Source of the DNA: Rhodococcus tibetensis
GTDB taxonomy: Bacteria; Actinomycetota; Actinomycetes; Mycobacteriales; Mycobacteriaceae
DNA length: 64,000 bases
Assembly: GCF_024438035.1 (NCBI RefSeq)
Contig: NZ_JANFQF010000028.1
Coordinates: 1-64,000, forward strand
Direction: 5' to 3'
The position numbers and the translations under genes were made by a program. Of the stretch, positions 51,942 to 60,798 are shown piece after piece. Numbering within the stretch: position 1 is the stretch's first letter; every line of letters starts with the position of its first letter. Under the pieces are notes generated by a model. That model had not been told where the DNA came from. It worked only from the letters and a program-made list of their open reading frames with translations, and ran no database searches.

Positions 51942-52681
51942 GTTGCCAGTGTCACCTTTTCGAACTCGACCGCGTACTCTGCACCGTACCGCCGCCCGGT
52001 TTCTTGGGCGAGGGTACGCACGTAGTCAATGGCATCGAAGTCGCCGAGACCGGCGAGGTATTCCTTGTGCTCGGCCAGTGAAGCCAGCGCCGACTCGATG
52101 TGCTCTGTCACATCGACTCCAATGGTCGATCGGGGAGAGTGCGCAGCCAGAAGCCACTGGGTACCTGCCCACGGTTCGAGGCCCTCGTCCAACAACTCTC
52201 GGAACACCCACCGGTTGGCGGCGTCTCGTACGCCGTCGAGAAGTGCTTGCCCGGTTGCGATGTGATCGGCCTGATTCAATTCGCCGGTGTCCCAGACATC
52301 TCGGAAATTGTTGGTGATGATCACTTCGGGGCGGGTCTGGCGAACTACACGGCTGATTGCGCGTCGCAGCGGCAGCCCGTATTCGAGTACGCCGTCGGGG
52401 AAGTCGAGGAACCTCACGTCGTTCACCCCGACCAGGCGAGCAGATGCCACTTGTTCGAGGGCGCGAATTTCGCCGGCTTTGTCCGGGTCCATGCTGTCGA
52501 TCCCGGCTTCGCCGCGGGTCACCATGCAGTAGGTGATCTGCCGGCCTTCGCTGGTCCAACGGGCGATTGCCGCGGCGGCGCCGAATTCAAGGTCGTCGGG
52601 GTGTGCGACCAGAGCCAACCCTTTGGACCAATTCTCGGGCTCCTCGTCTCGGGTGATCTGTGGCTCGGGTGTGGCGTTCAT
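51938..52681 (-). CDS. PIG-L family deacetylase (LmbE-like)
   Basis: A 247-residue zinc amidohydrolase. The metal motif Ala-His-Pro-Asp-Asp-Leu-Glu lies near residue 27 and the third ligand is the His in Gln-Ala-Asp-His-Ile-Ala-Thr near residue 140. Relatives include MshB and Mca of mycothiol metabolism and deacetylases of natural-product pathways. ATGA overlaps with both neighbours show tight operon structure. It may remove an N-acyl group or cleave a mycothiol conjugate formed during biosynthesis; both are inferences. Confidence 0.88.
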   Translation of the reverse strand: MNATPEPQITRDEEPENWSKGLALVAHPDDLEFGAAAAIARWTSEGRQITYCMVTRGEAGIDSMDPDKAGEIRALEQVASARLVGVNDVRFLDFPDGVLEYGLPLRRAISRVVRQTRPEVIITNNFRDVWDTGELNQADHIATGQALLDGVRDAANRWVFRELLDEGLEPWAGTQWLLAAHSPRSTIGVDVTEHIESALASLAEHKEYLAGLGDFDAIDYVRTLAQETGRRYGAEYAVEFEKVTLAT

Positions 52682-53328
52682 CGGATCTGCCCTGCTTCCT
52701 CTGTTCGGCGAACGTCGGCCACTTCGGCCATGTGTTCGGCAAGTTCCTGTTGAGTGTGAGTGCCGCCGCTGAGGTATTCGACCTGACGGTCAAGGTCCGT
52801 GCTTGTCTTGTTCTGGCTGAGCTTGAACGCACCTTCGACTTCGGCCATCGGCAGCTCGAAGGCGATCACTCGGGCCAGGAACCCCTCGAACAGGTGCAAC
52901 GGTCCGGAGCGGATGTCGACTGCGTCGGGTCCCGGTATGGGCCCCTCGCTGGTATCTATCAGAGTGCGTAGGAAGCGCACGGTTTCTGTGCGGTCGAGCC
53001 CGCGGAGCGCTCCGCGGACGTGAACGATGGAATAGTTCCACGTCGGGAAGTGCGCGGCCGGTTCCAGATAGTGGCGAGGGCTGATGTAGCTTTGCGGGCC
53101 GACGAACGCGGCTGTGGCCTCTGCGCCGGACCGTACCGCTTCGGTCAGGGGGTTTGCGAGCGCAAAGTGTCCGAGTAGTCGATCACCGTCTTCATCGAGC
53201 ACGAAAGGGATGTGCACGACTGCGGGCCGCTCATTGACCAGCGCGATCAGGGTTGCGAAAGGGTGTGCCCGAATCAGGGTCCGGATCGCCTGCGGATCGT
53301 TCTGTCGGTAGTGCTCAGGGATGTACAT
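52678..53328 (-). CDS. FMN-binding negative regulator-like protein (PaiB family)
   Basis: A 216-residue protein starting Met-Tyr-Ile-Pro-Glu-His-Tyr-Arg, with Ile-Pro-Phe-Val-Leu, His-Phe-Ala-Leu-Ala-Asn-Pro-Leu, Phe-Val-Gly-Pro-Gln-Ser-Tyr-Ile-Ser-Pro and Phe-Lys-Leu-Ser-Gln-Asn-Lys, all hallmarks of the PaiB split-barrel family. GGAGGAACC precedes the ATG at 53328. Family members bind FMN or haem; within biosynthetic clusters they may act as oxidases or reductases instead of regulators. It overlaps the preceding gene by 14 nt. Confidence 0.88.
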   Translation of the reverse strand: MYIPEHYRQNDPQAIRTLIRAHPFATLIALVNERPAVVHIPFVLDEDGDRLLGHFALANPLTEAVRSGAEATAAFVGPQSYISPRHYLEPAAHFPTWNYSIVHVRGALRGLDRTETVRFLRTLIDTSEGPIPGPDAVDIRSGPLHLFEGFLARVIAFELPMAEVEGAFKLSQNKTSTDLDRQVEYLSGGTHTQQELAEHMAEVADVRRTEEAGQIR

Positions 53329-54364
53329 GGTTCCTCCCATCCGCGCCGCGTGTACTGGCATCTTCGATCAATTGGGGAATCAGCGTAGTTCCGGCGGTCG
53401 GGAAAAAGCTGCCAGGTAAGGCAATCCGGGCGAGCGCAAGCTGCGCAACGGACGGAGAGTTCCGGGAAAAGGACATTCCACCGAGTGCCTCCAAGGCCCA
53501 GTCGCTCAGATCCTCGATGGTCTGGCCTACGGCTTGGTTCGTGAGGAACGCCATGGCGAGTTCCCGTTTGCCGGTTTCTCCTGACTCGACGGATCGAAGT
53601 ACACCGCGTAGTGCCTCCCGCGCCATAGCGAATTTTCCGATCACTGATCCTGCGGTCGCTCGATGCCTGTGGTCAGCGACCAATCCGTCCAGTACTCCGG
53701 CTACGACTCCTGTGGCTGCCGCCGTCAAGACCGTCACTGTGAGTGCACGTAGACGATTGAGATCACCCGCATCGAGCGATTGAGAAAGGACCTCTCTCTC
53801 CCGCAAGTCCGACGTCGCCAGTGTGAGGGTCAATCCATCCCGGCCCCAACGTCCCAGGCGAGGATCACCGGCATTGTCGGTGAGATCGGCGGTGAAGAGA
53901 TGGACTAGTCGGTAATTCTTGATTTCTCGGATCAGTACAGAGACCGTTGGTGGGACCGGTCCTGGTAGGTGGACCACACGAAGCTCATTGCCGTCCGATG
54001 GTGCAACGAAAGTCGCATGCTCGAGGTCAGCCATACCGCGCTCGACTCCGCACCCAACTCGCCCTGCCAAAGCAGACAGCAGTACATCCCGAGCCGGGCT
54101 TGGCGGCTGGCTACACGCCCATAGCGTTTCGGCCAGTTGTCCGGCGACATCCACAGCGGCCGCCGGAGCGTGCACGCCTAACGCAGCCAGTCCAGCGACA
54201 GCGTCAGCGCCGACAGCACCGGTGCCGCCGTGCGAGGTAGGGAGAGCCAATGTTGCCCCTCGGCGTCGGAGTTCCGTGGGGTCTTCAGCGGTGATCGCCT
54301 CCACCGTGGTGTACTCGGGCAACAGTCGGGCGAGCACGGCTCGATCACCCTCCAGCGGAATCAT
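53315..54364 (-). CDS. Divergent acyl-CoA dehydrogenase-like protein
   Basis: A 349-residue protein similar in outline to the gene at 50279: Leu-Ala-Leu-Pro-Thr-Ser-His-Gly-Gly-Thr-Gly-Ala (compare Val-Pro-Arg-Glu-His-Gly-Gly-Leu-Gly), and a C-terminal bundle with Ile-Glu-Asp-Leu-Ser-Asp-Trp-Ala-Leu-Glu-Ala-Leu-Gly-Gly. The central barrel is poorly conserved, so it may be a partner subunit without FAD, as in heteromeric acyl-CoA dehydrogenases. ATGA overlap with the NRPS gene stop. Pairing with 50279 is an inference. Confidence 0.6.
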   Translation of the reverse strand: MIPLEGDRAVLARLLPEYTTVEAITAEDPTELRRRGATLALPTSHGGTGAVGADAVAGLAALGVHAPAAAVDVAGQLAETLWACSQPPSPARDVLLSALAGRVGCGVERGMADLEHATFVAPSDGNELRVVHLPGPVPPTVSVLIREIKNYRLVHLFTADLTDNAGDPRLGRWGRDGLTLTLATSDLREREVLSQSLDAGDLNRLRALTVTVLTAAATGVVAGVLDGLVADHRHRATAGSVIGKFAMAREALRGVLRSVESGETGKRELAMAFLTNQAVGQTIEDLSDWALEALGGMSFSRNSPSVAQLALARIALPGSFFPTAGTTLIPQLIEDASTRGADGRNHVHP

Positions 54365-57300
54365 GAAGTCCTCCCTGACAACCTGCTCAGGTGGTCGGAG
54401 ATCAGTTCGCTGAGCTGTTGTCGAGCCGGCTCCGCCATGATCGAGTAGTGGTCGGTGTGCGCAATCGTGTGCATCTCATGGCCTTCCGGTCGAGGCGCGA
54501 GCCGGGAGAATGCCGCTCGGTTCTGTGCGCCGATGGAGAGGGTCGGCGGATCTGTGTCGTCCAATTTGGTGTAATTGACCAGTGCCTCGGCGTTGGCCCG
54601 GTGGACGCGGAAGAGGGTGAGTAGTTGCGCTGGCTCGAACGGTTCCACCAACAGTCCGGCCCGTACCAGCTGATCCTGACCAGTAGTGAGATGCTCGGCG
54701 GGGTTTGCTGAAAGTTCGGTGTCACTGACTGGGCGCAACAACTCGCGGACTGGGCCCCCGCCAGTAATGTTCTCGAAAAAGCCCACGAAAGCGTCGGTGT
54801 GGGGGCCGGAATTCTCACCTCCAGGACCGTAGCTGTCGATCGCGACGACGGCTCCCACCTCGCGTCCCGCGGCTGTCAGCCGTGCAGCCAACAGCCTTGC
54901 CAAGATCCCTCCCATCGACCAACCAACCAGGTCAATTGACCCTTCGGGAATGGTGCGGGCCACTTCCTGTGCTGCGATTGTCGAGATTTCATCTAAGTCT
55001 CCGATGGGGTCCTCGCCTGGAGCCAATCCGGGTGCACGGAACGCGTGGAATCCCCAGTCAGCTCCCAATGTTTGAGCGAGCGCGTCAGCGAGCTCGGCGT
55101 AACAGACAATGTTTCCTCCCACCGGATGCGGCATGAGGACGTGCCTCAGCCTTCCCGGCGTCAACGTAACGATTACCGGATTCCGTTGCTCGGCTGCGCT
55201 GACGGCGGACGCCATCTCGGCTAGGGTGCGGTTCTCGAAGATAAGACTCAGCGGTACATCGCGTCCCCACACTCGGCGAATGCGGTTTACCAGCCGCATA
55301 CCGGCCAGCGAATTTCCTCCGCAAGCGAAGAAGTCCGACTCGGTGTCGAACTCGAATGGTGGGATAACCTCGGCCCACATGCGCGCCAGGTCCTGTTCCG
55401 GCTCGGTCAAGACTTTCCGCGGGCCGGTCGCGCTTTGTTGCTGGGACATGTCTGTCCGTACTAACCGGGACACGGCGTTTCGGTCTACTTTGCCGTTGCC
55501 GCTGAGTGGCAACGCCTCGATCACGGTGATGGCTCGGGGGACCATGTACGGGGGTAGGTCGCGTCCTGCTGTAGCCCGCAGTCCCCGTGGGTCGATGCTG
55601 CGCCCGTCCTCGACCACCACGGCCGCCACTAGGATACGGGAGTTGTGGTCCTCCAGGACGACAGCGACTGCGGCTGCAACTCCGGGGGCTCCTCGTAGGC
55701 TAGCCTCGACTTCTCCCAATTCGATGCGATATCCGTCGATCTTGACCTGGTTGTCTTTACGGCCCAAAAATTCCAGGACTCCCCCCGGCCGGTAACGTGC
55801 CCGGTCGCCGGTTCGATAGAGCCGCCCGAGTTCGGGATGCTCTATGAAGTGATCGGCTGTGCGTTCCGGGTCGTTCAGGTAGCCCCGAGCCAGGCCGACG
55901 CCCCCGATGTAAAGGTCGCCGGGAATCCACTCAGGCGCCGGCGATCCGTCTTGGTGTAGTACGTGCATCTGCTGGTTGGCGAGTGGAAACCCGTACGGGA
56001 TCGATGGCCAATCGGGCGGTGTCTCGGCGGTGTCGAAGGAGTTCGACCAGATCGCGGCTTCGGTTGCCCCGCCCAGGCTGTGGACGGCTGCTTGGGGGGC
56101 TACTCTGTGCAATTCGGTCACCAGGCTGGGCGGTACCCAATCGCCGCTCAGCATCACCAGTCGTAGCTCGGCAAGTGTGTTGGTCGCGTTGTCGCCGAGA
56201 TGTTCGAGTAGTAGTTGCATCAACTGGGGAACGGAATTCCAGACGGTTACTCGATGTGTGCGGATCAGATCGGCCCATTCCTCGGGGGAGGGTCCACCGC
56301 GATCGGCCGGGATGACGAGCCGTGCGCCGACGCGTAGCGTCGCGAAGATGTCGAAGACCGACAGGTCGAAGGCGATCGAAGAGACACCCAGGACCGTGTC
56401 GTCTGATCCGAGGTCGAACCGGCCGATTAGGTCACTGATCGTATTGGCGGTGGCCCGGTGGCTCATCGCAACACCTTTGGGGGTGCCGGTGGACCCTGAG
56501 GTGTAGATGACGTAGGCGAGGTCGTCCACGCTGCGGAGCGTTGAGTCTTCGGTTTCGCCGTCTGGTGCGCTTTGGGCACTTGGGCCGGGTGTGATGCCGA
56601 GACCACCATCCGGCGCCGTAGTCACTAGCACGACAACCCGACTGTGCTCGAGGATCGTACGAATTCGGCCGTCCGGCCAGGACGGGTCGGCGGGTAGGTA
56701 AGCGGCGCCTACTCGTTGCACGGCCAGTGCGGCCACCACCTGGTCGCGGCCGCGTGGCAGGTGCAGGCCCACCAGGTCTCCGCTGCGGACGCCGGTACCG
56801 ATCAGTCGCGCAGCCAAGGAGTCGACCTGGTTGACCAGGTCGACATAGCTGAGCGTTCCACGGGAGTCGACGATAGCTGTACGGCTCAAACTGATTTGAC
56901 CTTGAGTGAGTACGGGTCCGTCCAGTGTTACCGGGCGCAGGTTCTGGGCAGTGTTATTAATCCGGGTGCGGTCAAGCAGATCGCCTGGTGCGACATGGAG
57001 CACTTTCTGTGTGGTCCACGCCTTCGGATCCGTGGACAGGGAGTGGAGTGCGGACTCGTAGACCTTGAGGAACGAGTCGATCAGCGTGGGCGAGAACATC
57101 GTTTCATCGAAATCGGTGGTGCAGACGAGTGCGCCGTGCTCGAGGTCGACCTGCTGGTCGAGGGACACCTGTGGGGTGCTCAAACTGCTGGAGACGAGTT
57201 CGCTACCGGGAAGGTCCAAGATGAATCCTGGTCCGCTCTCGGGTACGAGGTCGATTCCGCTGGTGAAGACCACCAGATTGCCGGTTGGGCCGGTCACCGC

Positions 57301-58488
57301 AGTCCGTTGCCGGATCCGGCTGATTTCCACACCGCCGACGGACTGGTGTTCCAGTGACTCGAAGAGTGCTTGTTGGTGGGCGCGGGCACGTTCGACGAAC
57401 GGCCCGTTCGTGTTTCGGGTCACTACTGGGGTGGTCATCGAGCAGTTTCCCCAGACCGTGTCGAGGTCGGGGTCGCCGGTCGATCGCTGGGTCAGAAGCA
57501 CCGTGATCGTGCCCGCGTCTTCGCCTGACCACCGCTGGGCCAATTCTGCAAATAGGCCGAACAGTGCGGACACGTTCGGGATTCCGTGGCGGCGAGCGTT
57601 TTCACTGAATGCCTGCCAGGAGGGTGCACTCAGTCTGATGGTGCGGCGCACCAGCGCCTTCCCTGTCGGGTGTGGGTCGGATGACGCCACGGACGGCCAA
57701 CGCAGCGGCCCTGGCAAATCGCCGGCTCTTGAACGCCAGTAAGACAACGCATTTTGATATCTCACACCCTCGCGGGCGTGGCTGCGAGCGGCCACGAAAT
57801 CGCCGAAAGTCGCACGCTCGGCTGAGGGCCTGTACTCGGCGTCGAGGTAGCAACGTGTGATCTCGCGCAGCAACATCAGGGTGCTCGCTCCGTCGAAAGC
57901 GATCAGGCGCAGCGCGAGCTGCAGTCTGTCGCCTTCCGGGCAGCGGAGTAGACGGAACAGGTATGGCCGTCCCGATGTCAGCGGTGGAAGATCCCGGATC
58001 AGATTGGTTCGCAAGGCTGTCAGGTGCTCCGAGTCGGTGACATCGACTACCACCAGAACCGGATCGTTGTCAGGCGGCGTCACCCATTGGCGTCCTTCCG
58101 GGTCGAAAGCCAACCGCATCGCCGAACGCCGAGAACGAATCCGACGTAGCGCACCGTCGAGGAGTTCGGAATCGACTCCGTCCACGGAGTACTCGTGGTA
58201 CATCACCGCTGGGCGTTTTCCCTCCAGGCCCTGCTCTCCCACCATGTAGGCCTGTTGAAGATCCGTCAGCTCGAACGACTCGTCTGTTCTGTTCTGTCGG
58301 CGGGTTCTGTGCCAGTTCTCGTCAGCAGCGAGCATTCGTAACAGGGCCGCCTTGTGCTGTGCGATCTTTCCGCGCAGCCCATCGTCCACCGCGTCCGGCG
58401 GGCCGGTGTACTTGATACGGTCCCCGACAAGCCTCAGCCTTACACCCTTCGTTCGAAGTTGATCGAGTAGTGCGTCAGTCTTGGTCAT
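54361..58488 (-). CDS. NRPS: TubC docking - heterocyclization - adenylation (Cys) - PCP - thioesterase
   Basis: A 1375-residue synthetase. Residues 1-55 match the TubC N-terminal docking domain (Leu-Leu-Asp-Gln-Leu-Arg-x-x-Gly-Val-x-Leu). Residues 60-490 are a cyclization domain: Thr-Asp-Leu-Gln-Gln-Ala-Tyr, Pro-Gln-Val-Ser-Leu-Asp-Gln-Gln and the Asp-x4-Asp-x2-Ser site, in which the first Asp is Arg194 (Arg-Leu-Ile-Ala-Phe-Asp-Gly-Ala-Ser). The A domain (515-1005) has Tyr-Thr-Ser-Gly-Ser-Thr-Gly-Thr-Pro-Lys-Gly; the ten pocket residues read D-L-F-N-M-S-L-I-W-K, close to the cysteine code D-L-Y-N-L-S-L-I-W-K. PCP Ser1060; thioesterase Gly-Trp-Ser-Met-Gly-Gly (Ser1191) and His-Thr-Asp-His-Tyr. 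ATG at 58488 overlaps the previous gene. Confidence 0.92.
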   Translation of the reverse strand: MTKTDALLDQLRTKGVRLRLVGDRIKYTGPPDAVDDGLRGKIAQHKAALLRMLAADENWHRTRRQNRTDESFELTDLQQAYMVGEQGLEGKRPAVMYHEYSVDGVDSELLDGALRRIRSRRSAMRLAFDPEGRQWVTPPDNDPVLVVVDVTDSEHLTALRTNLIRDLPPLTSGRPYLFRLLRCPEGDRLQLALRLIAFDGASTLMLLREITRCYLDAEYRPSAERATFGDFVAARSHAREGVRYQNALSYWRSRAGDLPGPLRWPSVASSDPHPTGKALVRRTIRLSAPSWQAFSENARRHGIPNVSALFGLFAELAQRWSGEDAGTITVLLTQRSTGDPDLDTVWGNCSMTTPVVTRNTNGPFVERARAHQQALFESLEHQSVGGVEISRIRQRTAVTGPTGNLVVFTSGIDLVPESGPGFILDLPGSELVSSSLSTPQVSLDQQVDLEHGALVCTTDFDETMFSPTLIDSFLKVYESALHSLSTDPKAWTTQKVLHVAPGDLLDRTRINNTAQNLRPVTLDGPVLTQGQISLSRTAIVDSRGTLSYVDLVNQVDSLAARLIGTGVRSGDLVGLHLPRGRDQVVAALAVQRVGAAYLPADPSWPDGRIRTILEHSRVVVLVTTAPDGGLGITPGPSAQSAPDGETEDSTLRSVDDLAYVIYTSGSTGTPKGVAMSHRATANTISDLIGRFDLGSDDTVLGVSSIAFDLSVFDIFATLRVGARLVIPADRGGPSPEEWADLIRTHRVTVWNSVPQLMQLLLEHLGDNATNTLAELRLVMLSGDWVPPSLVTELHRVAPQAAVHSLGGATEAAIWSNSFDTAETPPDWPSIPYGFPLANQQMHVLHQDGSPAPEWIPGDLYIGGVGLARGYLNDPERTADHFIEHPELGRLYRTGDRARYRPGGVLEFLGRKDNQVKIDGYRIELGEVEASLRGAPGVAAAVAVVLEDHNSRILVAAVVVEDGRSIDPRGLRATAGRDLPPYMVPRAITVIEALPLSGNGKVDRNAVSRLVRTDMSQQQSATGPRKVLTEPEQDLARMWAEVIPPFEFDTESDFFACGGNSLAGMRLVNRIRRVWGRDVPLSLIFENRTLAEMASAVSAAEQRNPVIVTLTPGRLRHVLMPHPVGGNIVCYAELADALAQTLGADWGFHAFRAPGLAPGEDPIGDLDEISTIAAQEVARTIPEGSIDLVGWSMGGILARLLAARLTAAGREVGAVVAIDSYGPGGENSGPHTDAFVGFFENITGGGPVRELLRPVSDTELSANPAEHLTTGQDQLVRAGLLVEPFEPAQLLTLFRVHRANAEALVNYTKLDDTDPPTLSIGAQNRAAFSRLAPRPEGHEMHTIAHTDHYSIMAEPARQQLSELISDHLSRLSGRTS

Positions 58489-59416
58489 CGACGCTCCCCA
58501 GTAGGAGCGCGGCACTATGAGCTACCCCGAGCCCCATCAGTAAGCAGGTGGCCCCCTCGTCCGGGTGGGCGGTCTGCAGGTCGACCAGGTTGATCAACGG
58601 GTCGCTGCCCAAGCAATGCCCGTGTGTGGCTATGTTTTCGAGGAATAGTGCGTCCTCGCGGTAGCCGACATCGTCGAGGTAAGTAATCAGTAATCGCCGC
58701 GCAAGATTACTGGGCAACACCATGTCTGGGCGTCGCCACCATGCGCCGGTCGTCTTCTTCAATTGACCGTGGAGCCGACGTTGGGCTGCTATCCGCAGCC
58801 TGAGCTGTTGATGGGGGGGCAGGTCCTCGTTAATCAAGTCGGGGCTGTAGTCGAAGGCCGCTCCGAGTACCGTACGACCGGGTCCTTCAGTGCCGATCAG
58901 AACGGCGGCGCCGGCGTCGCTGGCCACAGCGCTTCCGCCGGCGACGATCCGTGTTCCTTCGGCGGCGATTTCCGCGACGTCGCCGGAAATGACCAGCGCG
59001 TTGCGGTATATGCCTTTCTCGACCATGGCTGCCGCGGTCGCTATCGCGACAACTGGTGCGGCGCAGTCGAGCAGGCCCACGGTGGATGGTGTCGCCACCG
59101 GCAGGTGCAGCTCGGTGGCCAAAGTACGCACTTCGTCGTGCGCACTCCGGGTCCGCGCGAGCGAGTCTGTGGCGAGCAGGACGGCGTCGATCTCCTCCGG
59201 AATCACTCCGGTGCTCGCCAGGACCTTCTCTGCTGCTGCGGTCATGAGCTCGAGGACGGATCCGTCAGTCGAGCGGATCGTATGGAATCCGCCGTCCTCA
59301 CCGAGTAGAAAATCTCGGAGCTGCGGTGTCTGGTTCAATTCCTCGAGATCTGACGCCAGCTCGGAGTGTTCTCCCAGTTCGTATGCGCACGCGAGGATCC
59401 GTGCTGGGCGGTTCAC
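58475..59416 (-). CDS. KAS III-like ketosynthase / acyltransferase (thiolase fold)
   Basis: A 313-residue protein of the KAS III branch. The nucleophile is the Cys in Val-Gly-Leu-Leu-Asp-Cys-Ala-Ala-Pro-Val near residue 117; Val-Leu-Pro-Ser-Asn stands at the usual Pro-His-Gln-Ala-Asn position (His replaced), and His-Gly-His-Cys-Leu-Gly-Ser-Asp-Pro near the Asn/His loop. Such divergent KAS III proteins make C-C, ester or amide bonds using carrier-bound substrates in several actinobacterial clusters. GTG at 59416 overlaps the condensation gene stop (GTGA). Confidence 0.8.
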   Translation of the reverse strand: MNRPARILACAYELGEHSELASDLEELNQTPQLRDFLLGEDGGFHTIRSTDGSVLELMTAAAEKVLASTGVIPEEIDAVLLATDSLARTRSAHDEVRTLATELHLPVATPSTVGLLDCAAPVVAIATAAAMVEKGIYRNALVISGDVAEIAAEGTRIVAGGSAVASDAGAAVLIGTEGPGRTVLGAAFDYSPDLINEDLPPHQQLRLRIAAQRRLHGQLKKTTGAWWRRPDMVLPSNLARRLLITYLDDVGYREDALFLENIATHGHCLGSDPLINLVDLQTAHPDEGATCLLMGLGVAHSAALLLGSVDDQD

Positions 59417-60798
59417 GAGCCGGTTCCCGCCGTGTGCCGCGCGCTCTGCACCGTTCCGTCGGCGCTGGAGGCGCCGAGCCGCTCGCACTCGGCGGCGAGG
59501 CGCCCACCCAGATCAGCGATCGTTTCGGCGTGATACCGCGAAGTGTCGTATTCCAGCCATAGCTGCGCGCCGTTCGGTCCTGAATCGACGGTTATGGTCA
59601 GGTCGTATCGGGCGGTTGCCCGGGGAATATCGGCAACCACCTGATGGCTCCATCCTGCGGAAGTGGCTGCAGCCATCTCTTCATGGACCAGGACCCAGTC
59701 GAACAGCGGATGTGCGTGTGCGATTCCCCGCGTCCACCGTTCGGCTACGATTTCTCCCGGATAGGCACCGAAGCGCTGCGCGGAGCGGATGGCGGCCCAT
59801 GCGCCCTGGACTCGTTCACGAACCGTGCCGCCCAACTGAAGCCTCAGCGGGACGACGTTCAGCAGGTATCCCACTGTTCCTTGGCTGGCGGGCTGTTCTC
59901 GGTTCGAGGTGAAGATCCCGATCAGTACGTCGTCGGTGCCGCCGTACCGGGCGGCCACCGCGTGCACCGCTGTGGCCCAGACCGAGAACACGGAGCATGA
60001 TGCACGCTGTGCAAGGGAGGTCATGCAGTCGGTTGTCACCTGAGGGATGTCTACCACCAGGCGGGCGCCGTCCCGGGTTGCCTCTTGGCTACGTCCGGCG
60101 TCGCACGGTAGCGGCATCGGCGGGCTCTGGACTATCTCTCGCCAGCGTTCGGCAGCATGGGTGCCGTTCTCGTGATCGATCCACGCCCTTTGCCAATCGG
60201 CGAAGTCCGGGAAGGTCGCCGACTCGGGGGTGTTCTGCCCGTCTAGTGCTTCGCGCAACAGCTGGAACGACCAGGCGTCGAAGACGATGTTGTGCACAGC
60301 AACGAGGCACCAGGAGCTGCCATCCGGACCGGGAGATACTTGGGCCCGCAGCAGCGGCCCGTCGTCTAAATCGGTGGTGGCTGCCGCCAGCACGATGACG
60401 GCAGAGGCGGCCTCGGCTTCCGAACTCACCGGCTCACCAACTGAAAGGGCGACTCGCGGCTGACCGTTGACCACCTGCCGGACACCCTGAGGGGTTCGCT
60501 CGAACCGAAGCCGGAAGGCCTCATGTCGCGTGCAGAAATCCTCGAGTCTCTTTAGCGCTTCTAGGGGTTCGGTGTCGGGCAGGTGAACAGTCTGGCTGAC
60601 CACGTCAATCGGTTTGCCTGGGAACTGTTGTTGCACTGTCCACAACCGTTCCTGTCCCGCGGTCAGTGGCAGCGGCCGGTCTACTGGGACACGCCCAGGA
60701 GTCAGTCGTGTGACATCGCGGCGAACGGCTACCAGTGCCTCCAGTCGCGAGCGCTGTGCTGGGGTCAGGGCTCGTAGCCGTTGGTCGATCGGAATCAC
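59413..60798 (-). CDS. Free-standing NRPS condensation domain, altered active site
   Basis: A 461-residue condensation-domain protein (Leu-Thr-Ala-Gly-Gln-Glu-Arg-Leu-Trp start, Arg-His-Glu-Ala-Phe-Arg, Val-Gly-Tyr-Leu-Leu-Asn-Val-Val-Pro-Leu-Arg, Arg-Tyr-Asp-Leu-Thr). The catalytic motif, usually His-His-x3-Asp-Gly, is His169-Asn170-Ile-Val-Phe-Asp174-Ala175. The second, catalytic His is replaced by Asn. Its partner carrier is not evident; likely partners are the upstream PKS or the free PCP. It might lack condensation activity, serve as a scaffold, or catalyse a different reaction. GTGA overlaps on both ends. Confidence 0.85.
   Translation of the reverse strand: MIPIDQRLRALTPAQRSRLEALVAVRRDVTRLTPGRVPVDRPLPLTAGQERLWTVQQQFPGKPIDVVSQTVHLPDTEPLEALKRLEDFCTRHEAFRLRFERTPQGVRQVVNGQPRVALSVGEPVSSEAEAASAVIVLAAATTDLDDGPLLRAQVSPGPDGSSWCLVAVHNIVFDAWSFQLLREALDGQNTPESATFPDFADWQRAWIDHENGTHAAERWREIVQSPPMPLPCDAGRSQEATRDGARLVVDIPQVTTDCMTSLAQRASCSVFSVWATAVHAVAARYGGTDDVLIGIFTSNREQPASQGTVGYLLNVVPLRLQLGGTVRERVQGAWAAIRSAQRFGAYPGEIVAERWTRGIAHAHPLFDWVLVHEEMAAATSAGWSHQVVADIPRATARYDLTITVDSGPNGAQLWLEYDTSRYHAETIADLGGRLAAECERLGASSADGTVQSARHTAGTGS

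Noticed and set aside
52678-53328. PaiB-like protein as the cluster's transcriptional regulator
   Set aside because: Despite the family name, it has no DNA-binding helix-turn-helix and lies in the middle of the biosynthetic operon; an enzymatic flavin role is more likely.
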